Source of the DNA: Echinococcus granulosus | Taxonomy: Eukaryota; Platyhelminthes; Cestoda; Cyclophyllidea; Taeniidae | Direction: 5' to 3' | Assembly: GCF_000524195.1 (NCBI RefSeq) | Contig: NW_020170434.1 | Span: forward strand, 25,169-54,997 | DNA length: 29,829 nucleotides | Shown here: positions 11,940-23,344 of the stretch, one piece after another | Position numbering within the stretch: position 1 is the first letter of the stretch | Layout: every line of letters starts with the position of its first letter | Made by a program: the position numbers and the translations under genes | The notes under the pieces: model-generated | Told to the model about the DNA's origin: nothing | Databases searched by the model: none | Seen by the model: only the letters and a program-made list of their open reading frames with translations

Positions 11940-12486
11940 GTTCGCGAAGTGAAAGTCAGGAAAACAAAGTTGGATGTTTCTGTGCAAGTGAAAAAGGGCC
12001 TGCGTCCTGAACCAAAGCTGGAATCGTCGGCATCGGTTTTCGATTACACATGTCTACATATTCGAGTTGATTCCCGTTTCAGCTAGATTATTTGAAGATA
12101 GCATAGTTGGTGAAGCCAAGAAAGGGCTCGAAAGTGAAACTCAGGCCTTCCAAACTGCCCTCGGATGGAATACCCCATGCGCATTCTACCATTCAATCCC
12201 AGCGTGACTTACGTGTATTCCATCTTATACTTCCCCCATCTTTAGCGCAATCGCTGTCTATCGATGAATGGGAAGCAATATACCACACACCAATGATACC
12301 TCCAACTCAAACGGCTTCCACCTACGGCTTCGGCGCATCACGTCTTGCTAAAAGTGATGCAACTTCAAGGAGTGAAGTCCCTTTTCCAATGAGATGGATT
12401 TCTGAGACTTTTATGGATAGGGTGGTGCAAGCAGGAGCTGAGGCACAGCCTCCCTTCAGGTGGTCTGAGTCCAGTAAAAATATCTG
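11940..12486 (+). other. Coding-like stretch spread over three frames
   Basis: After a plausible acceptor (ATACTTTAG at 11940) one frame reads VREVKVRKTKLDVSVQVKKG on to a stop at 12084. Next, after TTTCAG at 12082, a second frame reads LFEDSIVGEAKKGLESETQA on to a stop near 12205. The third frame is open from 12107 to 12490 (127 codons) and includes LSIDEWEAIYHTPMIPPTQT and PFPMRWISETFMDRVVQAGA. All three look protein-like, but no single splicing pattern joins them. It may be a gene with unusual splicing, a decayed gene, or a chance effect of composition. No family recognised. Confidence 0.25.
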
Positions 12487-12989
12487 CTGATGCTTTCGTG
12501 TCACAGCGCACATTGGTTCTACTGGAGCTTCAACTGGGAAGGCTTTGAGTCAAGGCAACAAACTTGGCACTCTGAAATAAGCATACGGAAGGGGAAGTGA
12601 ATACCTATTTATGCTTGATAAATTTACCTCAGTAGAGAAACGGTTGGCTGCGAAACCAGTAGTTCTGAAACCACCATATGGAGAAAAATCGGTACTTAAC
12701 CCCATGCATTCGACCTGCTTTGTGAACTCATTGCAGATACCAGAGCAGCAACCGTTTTAAAGTGTTTGTGCATAAAACCATCCACGGTTAACACTGTCCA
12801 CCGTTCATAATTAAAAGTCAGGACTAGAAACCAGTGGGACTAGGCCTCTGAGTCACAGAACTTAGTGAAGTAAGGATCAGGTTGACTCGACCTGTGTACT
12901 AACACGGTAACAGGGAGTGGAACGATCGGTAGCCAAACCGGGAAAAGCCATTCCACGCCTCAAAGGGGTAATGGGAAACCGGTAGTACG

Positions 12990-12995
12990 TTTATT
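12990..12995 (-). terminator. Poly(A) signal for SNRPB
   Basis: AATAAA on the minus strand lies about 185 bases past the SNRPB stop at 13180, a normal distance for a short 3' UTR. Confidence 0.6.
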
Positions 12996-13179
12996 GGCAG
13001 TGTCCAGAAAACGGAAGCACCACCAAAACTTAAACCACCCTAATCCGACTAAAAGACAGCAGGAAAACGTATGTAGGAAATGCAGTCGCCATTCTGTATT
13101 ACAGACACGGATATATAAAAACACCAGAAGAGCAGAATTACCAGTTGGTTCGTGATCCTGGTGGACAGCTGCAGGGCGT

Positions 13180-14830
13180 TCAGTAGGGCGGTGGTGGCGG
13201 TGGTCGTGCTCCTGGTGGCGGCGGTGGAGGAGGCGTCATACCGGGCGCAGGGGCCCCACGACCAAAAGCGTGCGGCGGCGGTGGTGGCGCCCCTCGTGGC
13301 TGCATGAGACCGGGCGCAGGCACGCCGACGCCCCAGGCGGGTCCAGCGAGACCGGTGGGTGGTGCGGCTGCAGGCGGAGGAATGGCGGCACCCGGCGTAG
13401 CCAACGGCATCCCTCGACCCACCGCGCGTCCCATACCCGGCGGCGGAATCCCCATCATGCCCATCCCAGCGCCTGGAAGCGGCACTCGCGCGGAGTCTTC
13501 CGGCGGTGGAGGACCGTCCACGTTCATGCTTACCTGCGACGGACGTACAAACATACTTCACCAATCAGTGTACATCCCCTCATCCATTCACTCAGCTGAG
13601 TGGGTGACCGAATGGCAACACTACCTATCTCATCGGTTCGACAGTAAGAGGCACAGTTGACATTCTCCTAAACTCGATCTATTTTGAAAATATCTGCTCA
13701 CAGGAATGTGATAGTACTTCGTCGAGACGTAATTTAACGAGTAATCCCGAGAGCAAATTCAGGAGTTAAGACCTATGTTATCAATAAATAACCTCTTAAT
13801 GTGTCAGTTGTAACAAAAACTTAGTTTATGTTCACGAGAACTTCTTAAAAGGAATCAGCCCAGTGCAGGCAACTCACAATATAGCCGAGAACAAAAGTAA
13901 AACTAAAAATACTCCACCAGCTTATTTTGGACAGGGCGCGCACTGACGTTTCGAATAGCAATCCTGTACTTCTAGTTTCGACTAGTGTTATACATTCCCA
14001 AAGGTTACACTTGACGATGGACAAAAAACCTAACAGTCAAAATTCCTAAACTCCACCAAAGCGCGATTGCAGAAGTGCAAGATTTCAAATCACAAAACCG
14101 TACCTCGCTTGAAAAGACATCCTCTCGTCACCTCGTTTAAGCATAAAACAATGTGACAACCAACGCCCCAATCAAATTTCGCGCGGTGGATTAGGAAAGT
14201 GAGCAGAACTCCAGAAAAAACACCGGCAATAAGTGGCTAAAAATTCTGAGCAAAAATGCTGCAGACGTCGCACATTTATCGAGTGGTCTGTTCCAAAAAA
14301 AATTCAAAATCAGACACGCACAAGTGATTTGGGGTTAGTGCTGAGGGGAAGACTTACAATATGCTCCCCACGAAGAAGAACAAGTCCAAGAGAACGCTTC
14401 TCCTGGCGAGGTTGTTTTGAATTTTTGCCTTTAACCGTACGGAACTCATCGCAGTCGCATAAGATAAGATTCATATGCCTATCGAAGGCTTTGAATGTGC
14501 CGACGAGCTGCCGACTGTCCTGGAGAGTACAGCGAATACGATAGTTGATATGTTGACTGATTTTCGCATTTTTACTGACTGGCTAAGGGAGGAATTAATA
14601 AAAAATCATAAAACTACCATCCTTGAGCCACACTGACAATGATCTCACAACAGTGCAGCTAACGCGAGCAACACTGAATCTAGCGGTTTGATTGGACTAC
14701 TGCTTACCAATTAAGTTGAAATGCTCCTGACCTACAAATACTGTTCAGCTCTAGCCAAAATTAAATAACAAAAAGCAAAATTTGGTTTGAAATAGTGCAT
14801 ATAATTGCTTAAAGTTACCTGCAAGCTCAT
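13180..14830 (-). CDS. SNRPB: SmB/B' small nuclear ribonucleoprotein
   Basis: SmB is one of seven Sm proteins that ring the Sm site of spliceosomal U1, U2, U4 and U5 snRNAs in the nucleus. Exon 14582-14358 (75 codons, GTAAGT donor) carries the Sm fold: [32 protein letters not shown] (Sm1) and [11 protein letters not shown] (Sm2). Exon 13533-13180 follows in phase 0, begins [21 protein letters not shown], and ends in the proline-rich tail typical of SmB. That tail has GRAVGRGMP and PPPPPP runs; the GRG is a likely symmetric arginine-methylation site. The first exon is uncertain. The best candidate is a 12-base microexon, 14830-14819, encoding MSLQ with a GTAACT donor in the right phase. With it the protein is about 196 residues, against about 231-240 in human. 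Identity of the two main exons is near certain; the start is not. Confidence 0.9.
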
Positions 14831-16454
14831 AAAACACTAAGAAAATTGGTTTTTATTTTTACCTAAGTGAACCAATGAGAATCCTATTAACACGTCAACT
14901 ATCGCGTTAATAATCGGGATTTCGACGAAAACATAAATGTTCCGCATGTGTCCCTGCAAGCCTTAAACAAATGTTTTAGTAAAAATTTTGTTTTATGTTG
15001 ATTTTACCTTCACTAGTTTATACTTGTTGATTTCAATGTTGTGTCTATTTTGAAGCAGTCTGGAGTACACTGTGGATTCACAGCCTTGTTAGTTGATTAC
15101 ATGTGTCATGTAGCTGAAAGTGTATTTTGTAAACGCAGTACTTTTATCACGGGTCAGCATTCTGCTTTATATATGTAGCGTCCCGAAATTTCTCTGAAGA
15201 CGAAAGAAGACACAATACCCGGGCAGAATATATATTCAGCGCGGAGAAAGTGTCTGGGCTATTGGCATGGCCCAAAAGGCCATCCCACCTAGTGAGGTAC
15301 AGGAAGCCTAATTCAAAGTCCAAAAGTGGCGCCTCACCAATACCGAGGGATAGACCACTATCGTATTACAATACATGTACAAGTTTTTTTAGAACTGAGA
15401 AGTAAGTGTAAGCTCCGACTTTAAAAGAAATTGGCTAATATGATGAAAACTGTCTGAACTTGCAAAACTTTTAAATCTTCTTAGAGCCGGATGCTTTTCC
15501 AACTACCATACATTAGCTTGAGTACAAGATTATTCGAATAAGACCCACTCTGCGCACTATAACCCTTCCCAGACGTGTTTCAAATTCATCAACAGCCTGT
15601 GTTTACTGCGGCCCAACACCTAAGAAACTTTTGAGTGCTCGCGTCATGTAGAAGGAATGGGCTAGGTTGGTCTGCCTTAAGTGAGCTCCGTACGTTTCCC
15701 ACATCAGTTTAGTGACAGATTTATAGATTGGAATTGGCTAGCTCAAAAGCAATGGCGTTGCATATATTTGATAACTGATTTTGCTAAAATTATCAACATC
15801 CGTTGCAGCGGTGTTAAAACTCAAGGCACAGGACAACACCTGAAGCCACTCATCTTTAAGAAATATATTTGAAGTGCTCTTAAATGAACGACTCTTAAGT
15901 AAGCCTAATGACGAATCCCAGAGTTTGTTAATGCTAATTTCGAAACACTCCCGATTTACATGAAATGGTTTTTTTAGCAAATTTCACTTGCAGTTACTTG
16001 TTCCATGTCGTTAGCAATGTCCACAAGTGATATGAAACGTAACTTTAAATGTGAGGAATTTGCGACTCCAACAACGTATCTCGCCCTAGTTTCTTCAATT
16101 AACACACCAATTTTAAATGCTCTCAGATCTTCAAATGCGGCTAAACATTAATTAAAATAGCATCGTGAAAAATTATTCAATGTCTCTATGGGCGCATGCT
16201 CATATTAAAATGCCACAGTCCCCTTCAATGGATGCTTGCAATCCAATTCGCCATTGCTTTTGAGAAGGGTTAGCTAAGTAGCATGCAGGTTTCTGTTCTC
16301 TACACTTGCCAGCATTTCTACCGACTTCCATACGCTCTAATTTCTTCATTGGAACTGCAAGCAGTCGGGAATACAGCCGGGAAAAATCACACCAGGCGGA
16401 GACTAACGGATTCACCAATTGTATCTCGAATAGGTCAGGGAACGAGACATGGGC
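14831..16454. other. Spacer between SNRPB and the receptor gene
   Basis: AT-rich and without supportable exons. It must hold the SNRPB promoter and the receptor 3' UTR. I found no canonical AATAAA close after the receptor stop at 16455. It also contains the possible LTR remnant near 15175. Confidence 0.5.
15175..15350 (+). mobile_element. Possible LTR-type retroelement fragment
   Basis: TGTAGCGTCCCGAAATTT has the look of an LTR left end, with TG and a CG-rich start. About 150 bases on, a CA is followed closely by TGGCGCCTCACCAATACCGA. TGG plus a GC-rich stretch is the usual form of a tRNA primer-binding site. I see no second LTR, no polypurine tract and no reverse transcriptase, so at most this is a solo or truncated remnant. 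Confidence 0.2.
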
Positions 16455-19400
16455 CTAGAGGTAGCATGTGCGCCGACCGTTGGCAGTCCATCGCTTCGGG
16501 GTAGCGAAGGGCGTGAATGAGGCTTGGCGCTTGACGTAGCGGTGTGATGCACCACCCGTGTCATTTCCGCTGACCGCGTAGGCGTTGTTGTGCTGCTCAA
16601 TCACTGCATCCATCTGGTCGGGGTCTACCTCCTCGGCCATGCCCTCCTCTCCCAAATCCAATACGGTCTCCGTGACTGGCGGGGAGAGCGGCAAGGAATA
16701 GGACTGGCGCCACCCCTTTCCCCAACTCCACCGTACCGGTGGTGAGTGTGCTCCTGTGGGCGAAGGTGAAGGTTGTAATGGCTGCTCCTGTGGTCTCTCC
16801 GCCGCACCCCACAGGCATCGGCCAAATTTGGACGACGAAGTGGCACCTTTGAGATGCAGAAGGCGAAGGAAGCGATGGCGGAATGTGGAGCTAGCCACCA
16901 TGAAGGCGGGGAAAAGTAGCCCTGTTGTCGCCATGTCTGCGAACTCGCGACAAATTATGGTCGCTGTGGTATGGTAAAGCATTCGTTGCCAAGTTGGGTC
17001 GGATAAAATCTGAAGGCAAGTATTTTGTTCATGAGGACAGCTAATTATAGGCTCTTTATCTGAATATTAATGCTCACTTTAGTGAGGTAATTTTCAGTTC
17101 CTTTAGTATTCAAATTTTTTAGAGTTGAAGATGCCTCAATCCCCACGGGACGTTCCTGGTCAGCTTTCCAAAGTTTCCCGTCTTCCTGGTTATTTTCAAA
17201 TATCCCAGAAACCGCCCTCTCGCTTATGCACGCCTGACAGGCTGAGTACGGTCACAGCAAGGATTTGACTAAGCCGACGGAGTGACTCCCGTGCAGACAC
17301 TTTCACAGGCTGTTTTTACTGTCCGGACGCCACGCACATCCGCATTTAACGTGCATTCCCTTGCTTACTCATCTACGTTGGTGGCCAGACGTCTGTTTTT
17401 AAAGGCTCACTCGCACCTAGACTATCCAGACTGTGACATTTGTGGGCGTAGGTTTTGGGTAGCACTTTGAAATGTCTTCTCCAAATAGTGTATTTACCGG
17501 CTAAAACCGATCATACTAACTGCGGAATGTGCTTTTACACAAAGGTTATGTATGTGATCAAACGTGCTGCGTGTGCGTTTGAGGTTGAGTGAATGAACAA
17601 TTCATAGAGTGCGTTTTCAGAGAGATCCTGACCCCTTTGATTTAAAGGCATTGCGTCGAAAAGTTGGTCTTTTAGGGCCGACCACTTTGCCACTTCTTTG
17701 TAGTTCGATATGAACAAAATTAATATCAATTGTAAGGAGGCCTTTTAATTGGTGACCGCATATTATTGAAAAGATGATTTTATGATGTCATTGCTTTTCT
17801 GTGCAAAGCACGTTGCTTCAGTATGATAAATTTGAAATGGTAGAAAACTATTAAAATGTTATAAGCCCTGTTGAAAATATTTTACGTAATATCATTATAA
17901 ACGCCGCCACGATTGTCAAGAAACTAACCACCAACTCCATTTGCCCCATTAACGAGGAGTCGCCAATTCCCGCAACCCAAAGTTTCTCTGTTTGAGTGGC
18001 CTGGATCCCATCGATTTTCCAACCCCCGATAATCGATGCAGATCGAAACTTCAGAGCAGATGGTCTTATCGATCGGCCTGCGTGAGTAAGTGCAGCAGTG
18101 TGGGGCGCGTCTACGCGCCTGACAGCTAGCCAGTGCCTGGGTCTGAGTCCGAGTCGCTCAATCGTCCTAACCGCACGAAGGCCAATGTCAACCAGTGACT
18201 GCAAACACACACGTGACTATTGTTACACCCAAAGCACACCCATGCGTGACATGAGCCGATAGGGAAGGAGTGAGCAATGGCACGGCTCCCATGGATGTTT
18301 GAACATTAGCCATCGACTCGGAATTCTGAGAAATCTCAGCAAGAGTTGTGGTTAACTATAGCTTCCAAAACAAGAATCGGGTAATAAACTAAACGATTAC
18401 AATTTTTCAAAAAAAGGTGGCTGATCAACTGCCTATGTGAGTCTTAATCGTAATTTTCAAAAGAATAGCTGAAAAATAATTAAATAGCAAAGCTGCGAAC
18501 AGATATTTCACCTTGTTACTTGCTTCTCTCTTAGGGGGAATATAAATGGAAATTGAGATTGCTTAATGAAAGACACTTCCTCTAATTGCACATTCCCTTC
18601 CTTATGCAAGATTGCATTATCTTTATGGTTTTTTGTGATAAGGGTGCAGCCTTTGATTATCCGTCTCTAACACTTTGAATCAGCAGTCAACTTTGCAATG
18701 AGCCTTGTACGTTTCATCCTGAGACCCTGAATACACCCTGTTGCGAAGTGTCTCATTGTCGTTCACTTCAAGCAGTGTGGGGATTATTTTAATTAGTATT
18801 ATTCCACAAAGAAGGTATTTAGAGATGCTGGCAAGCTAGGCCAGAGCTTACCTCACGATCGGGCAACTCGGCAAACCCTGGGGTCGCCATGACAGCTAGA
18901 AGGCGAATGGCCGCCAAGGGTAAGTTGGCCAGACCATAGAGGACGCAGATGGCAATGGCAAGTTGGAGGCGGTGGACCACGCGCCGGCTGTAGGCAAACG
19001 CAATGCGCTCACCAACCTCTGCCTCTGTTTGCAGTACCACCTGGCCCTGATTGGCTAGGAGGCGTCGGGACAGAAGAAGAGCAAAGGCTGTGGCCCCTAG
19101 GGTACTCGGCGCAAAAATGACCGCGTTGAGGATCCACTCATAGAGCATGAGGTTGGCATCGGAGCTGAGTAACTGGAAACCCGATTGATAGCCTCCTACT
19201 GGGCTACAAATTAGCTCCACACTCTCAAAAGCTCCCTGCAAGGTAATATCAGTCACCTGCCAGAAGTTTATCCCCACCAGGCCCACTACAAATGACATGA
19301 GGACGATAGCCGTTACCCTCTGAAATAAATGGAAAAAAAGTATTTACTAGGCCTACAAGAAAACCGCTCCACTTTTCACACGCATACACAACGAACCGAG

Positions 19401-21460
19401 AAAAGGCTACAGGGGAGTTTGCACCACCACCGGCGGTAGGGATTGCGGCAATAGCAGGAGATAGTGCGGCGGTGTGGGGTTCGTGAGATGGCGTGCGCGC
19501 GCCAGGCGATGAGGAGGACGAGGAGAGCAATGGTGACACGTGTCGTGACGTCAAGGCTGTGGACGAGAGGGCAGAAGGCACGGAAACCGTTGACATCGGA
19601 GAGAAGGCGCAAACGCCAGACTCCGTCAAGATCGAGAAGGAGGCAGAAAGAACAGTGTATTAAGAGGAGGGGACAGCAGAGGAAACCAAGGAGACGAAGC
19701 AGAGCATCGCCACGTCGACGTTCTCTCCAGTGCCTCCACAATGGAGGCGCAGTGGATGAGACGGTGTAGGCTTTGGCGGCCTCATGGGGAGTGTGCCAGG
19801 TGAATAGGACAGCAGCGGCAAGCGAAAGTCCGAGGAAGGAAAGAGGTAAGTAGACCGCCGTAGTTAAAAGGTCGACCTCTAAACCGATCGGTGTAAATCG
19901 CGATAGGAAGGATTCAAGGTGGGTATAGCGTTCGAAGACATTCAGTGGCGCTGCACTATCCGCGAGAAACATTGTTGGTTGCGGTGTGGTGGTGGTTGCA
20001 TTGGTCTAACGCAACAGATACAAATCAGCTTTATTCAGCGTAGGTGGTTTATTTTTGAATTTTTTACTACTAATGGGGCAGATCGTGCAAGTTCTAGATT
20101 GAAAGTTTGTGCAAATTCTCCTCCTTACGGTTAACTCTATCCATTTCTTTGAACTTTGTAAAACTCACTAGTGAATTTTAAAAAACAAAGCAATTTTTCT
20201 TTATACTTAGGAAACTGTTCCATCCGCATCCAAAGTCATCCTAAATGCTGGGAAAATGATGGATTTGTGTTGCATTTTTTGTTACGGAGAGCCCTCCTAA
20301 TCACCTGAAGTAGCAGAAATTTACGAGTCTACCAGTTCCGATGACACCTTCTTCAACCCTAAGAGGGAAGTGTTTGTGCACGCTGCGGTGGTGTTTTTGG
20401 TGGAGAGTGCCTTTTTCCGCACGTGGCCACTTGAATGCCAAGATATGCGCTTCGCTGAAGGTCAAGTGAAACTTCCTTTCAGTGTCCTGATGATGCACAG
20501 CTACACCGTTTGCATGAAACACCTTTTCGTTAATTATTTTGTGTAAAAAAAGAACTTGTTGACGCCAAAAATATCACTCTCGGTTTCTCAATCAGAGGCC
20601 GCTACTTCGCATAATTCTGTTTGGTCATCGCAATCAAGTGGTCAAGTTTTTTCACGGAACTGCAGCGGATGCTCTTTTAGGCGAGAGTTGAAGTCTTTAA
20701 GTTTAATGCCATGGTTTCTGCACCTCCCAGTTGTGCCTGGACAATTTAAATCCGTCTATTAACGGCGACTCGCTGTGATGATTAATTAGTAGCACATTGT
20801 TTTGCAATGAGCCACTGACATGACCGGCATTTGTATGTTAATGACAACATTAACTTTATCTATCAGCATATATGGGGCGTGGCCAGCTTGCCGGATTGCT
20901 TCGGACAGTGCACTAGTGTAGCTGTTCACAGCTGGAAGATTGGACGGATTCGTACTGGATGGATGGATGGGTGGTTGGGTGAATGGATATAAGTGGGCAC
21001 ACTTTCGTTACCTTGACTCTGCAATTGCCTAGCTGGGGTCAACTAATTCATTTTAATTCCCTTAATTTGCTTACATTCCACTTTTTGACAACTTTTATGT
21101 CTGTTCCTGAGCGATAATGCAAAATATTCTCAAAAATGGAAATGATGATGACGCACTCAATGTAAGAATAGAAAAAAAAAACAATGGTCCTTTTGAAAGA
21201 GAAATCGCCATTAAAAAAAAATTATTAATAAGGCAAGCCTGGGCGTGTAAACGGGCCGCATTCAGGATCCTTACGCATTGCAGAAAAAAAAATGAAGACA
21301 ATGTAATGGAAATACGAGAAATTGCTGACATGCTCACCATTGCAGTGGTTGGAGGGAGAGTAGCGATTGTAGTGGTGGTGGTGGTGGTGGTTGGGGGGCC
21401 TGGAGTGGTGGTGGTGGTGATGAGGTTGCCCAGCATATCGTACTGTCCCTTGGCCGACAT
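16455..21460 (-). CDS. Divergent rhodopsin-like seven-transmembrane receptor, 4 exons
   Basis: Probable G-protein-coupled receptor of the plasma membrane; ligand unknown. Exons: 21460-21338, 20005-19431 (donor may instead be 19380), 19317-18852, 17009-16455; about 572 residues. An in-frame TGA nine bases upstream supports the ATG at 21460. Residues 1-52 form a Thr/Pro-rich ectodomain with an N-A-T glycosylation site across the first junction. Membrane segments are near 88-111, 143-165, 187-209, 234-255, 291-315, 350-375 and 402-428. Cys186 (top of TM3) and Cys270 (second outer loop) fit the class A disulfide. Prolines 303, 366 and 422 sit at the usual TM5, TM6 and TM7 positions. The DRY site reads IAWRAHAI and the NPxxY site reads FPAFM, so both signature motifs are altered. 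FRHRF resembles helix 8, followed by a tail of about 140 residues. Flatworm-specific orphan receptor families are one possible home; I could not assign one. The 3' end of exon 2 is the least certain boundary. Confidence 0.78.
17010..18851 (-). other. Large third intron of the receptor, with an unassigned open frame
   Basis: This 1.8-kb intron separates TM6 from TM7 and has a GTAAGC donor and a CTTCAG acceptor. Inside it, 17851-18210 on the minus strand stays open for 119 codons. The first two thirds are Arg/Ala-rich and the end has a hydrophobic stretch (LVVSFLTIVAAFIMI). I do not recognise it. Its base composition is more GC-rich than the flanking intron, which would suit an inserted repeat or retrocopy. 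I see no terminal repeats around it. Confidence 0.5.
20957..20971. repeat. GGAT microsatellite
   Basis: A short run of GGAT units followed by diverged copies, within the first intron of the receptor gene. Confidence 0.8.
21372..21420. repeat. GTG/ACC trinucleotide tracts inside receptor exon 1
   Basis: Two runs, 21372-21392 and 21405-21420, are built from GTG on the plus strand. Read on the minus strand they encode the Thr runs of the receptor ectodomain, using mostly ACC codons. The short interruption encodes Pro-Gly-Pro-Pro. Tracts like this tend to vary in length between individuals without breaking the frame. Confidence 0.85.
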
Positions 21461-23203
21461 TTTTATTCACTGATCGCCTGCCCGTCCGCTTGGAGTGAAG
21501 CGCTCTGCATACAGATTACCATGGCGCATCGCGATTTGCATGTTGCCATGGCCGGTTGCCACTTCGCGGTCCAGTGTCCAATGCAGTGCGAGCACATGCA
21601 TAAATGAGCATTGACGTTTCAATCCACTCCTAAAAAGTGTAGCTGTGATACCCAATGACATGGATGTCTTCAAGATGGGTTCGCAATTTTGCATTACGGA
21701 CGGCCGCCTTCACTTAAAACGCGGCTGAATTGATACGCGCGTTTAAAAGACGCTTCGGCTATTTGAAGAGGAACTTTTACAAAACGTAGGAGGTGTGAGC
21801 TCCACGTTTCGACACTGATGAGAAGGGCTGGAGTCCAATCTGCCCTACCTCTGACTCCATAGTCTGCAGTCCCAGTAATTGTGAGATTGTATCTCCGTTG
21901 AATGTCGCCGGGTCCTTCTTACTTAGCATGGACAGAGTGCTCTTTGTCTGCATTGAACACAACGAATCCTTCATTTATTTAGGCGGTGTTACCGTGAAAA
22001 TTGACGCCTCATAGAGCCTAAACGAGCCTGAAGTGGGTGGTTGAAAATGAACATGAACATTAAGTACCCAATATTTGTCTCCAGGTTAGCCTGCTATTTT
22101 CGGACGCAGGTGAAATGGACGTTAACAGGCGGGGCGACAATAACGAGGAGTGACTGATGTTTGCTGCCAAATGACGCTCAAGGTGGTTTGAATAAAAATT
22201 TGAAAAAAAAGACCCTTCATAATCATATTGCTTTGGTAGTTGAAACCTCTAACTTGCCCCATCCAGCCTCAGTACACCTTCAGGGACAATTCAGGATGTG
22301 AATGAGTCGTTCGATCGCCGAAAGCTTTGAGTAATGAAGCTGCTGTAGATGGACTGGTCTGCAGATAATGGCAGCAGACTTTACAGAGTCTACTCCACTG
22401 ACTTGAGTTGCAACGCAATAGGATGCCCCTCCATGGCACGGGAATCGGACGACAGTACAACAAAGCCAGCGCGCACCACAGATCAGTCACCGCAAGGAGT
22501 GGAGGAGAATGCTCAGCTAAGAAACGAGAGGACCACCCATCAATGAGCATTAATGCCGTTTTCACAGGCCATTCCATTTTCCTTTCCACTTTTCATTGGA
22601 GGTATTTTAAAAATGATATAAGTGCAAAAGTTGACAAGTAGAGCTGGGAGACCTTTGAGTACGTGGAAATGTTCCTTATATATCGGAGGAAACAGAGAAG
22701 AGCACCATTCAAGCACTCGTGTCGATGACTTTATGGCAAAGGAGCAACAAATTCCACTAATGAGAGACAAAAACTTTCTGTGAAGACCTTCACGAGTACT
22801 TTTTCATCAGCGACTACAAAGTTTCTCTCCCCCCCCCTCAATTGACTAACGGAAACGGAACGGTGGATTCCTGGCATTTGCTGACGCAGTGGTCGGTCCC
22901 CGAATGCTCGAGGTGTCAAAGCACGCTACCAAGCGCAAGTACTGGTGGAAGCTCACTCGAATTAGGAGTGACTGGCTTGACAGCCCTACCCTGATGCCAC
23001 AGAACAGTAATCTTCGGATTTAATTTGACATTGTTTCACGGAGGCAATTACTCCACATTTCATGAATGAACTTGAGGCCCTCATCTGACAAATGTATTAT
23101 AAATCAAACGTTTGGCCTTTAATCTAACTGCACCCACGGCTTGACTCAGTTGCAGAGTTAAAAGACATTAGAATCACTTTAAAAGATCAAGAGCAATAAA
23201 GAG
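21461..23203. other. Spacer between the receptor gene and VPS35
   Basis: Holds the upstream region of the receptor gene. Open frames are short, overlap on both strands and show no paired splice sites. Nothing supportable was seen. Confidence 0.5.
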
Positions 23204-23209
23204 TTTATT
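23204..23209 (-). terminator. Poly(A) signal for VPS35
   Basis: AATAAA on the minus strand lies about 135 bases after the VPS35 stop codon at 23345. It is the first canonical hexamer I noticed downstream, and the spacing suits a short 3' UTR. Confidence 0.55.
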
Positions 23210-23344
23210 CTGATAGAACACGAAAGAAAGCCGTATAGCATTGATAAAAGTCATTCCAATCAGATAAAACGAAAAAATTGGATCAGAAGGGAGGAGACTG
23301 ATGATTAGAGAGCTTTGAAGAGACCAAAATTACACCAAATCAAA

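Noticed and set aside
13270..13660. Two overlapping plus-strand frames of 109 and 118 codons
   Set aside because: They are antisense shadows of the proline-rich SNRPB tail, kept open by its GC-rich repeats.
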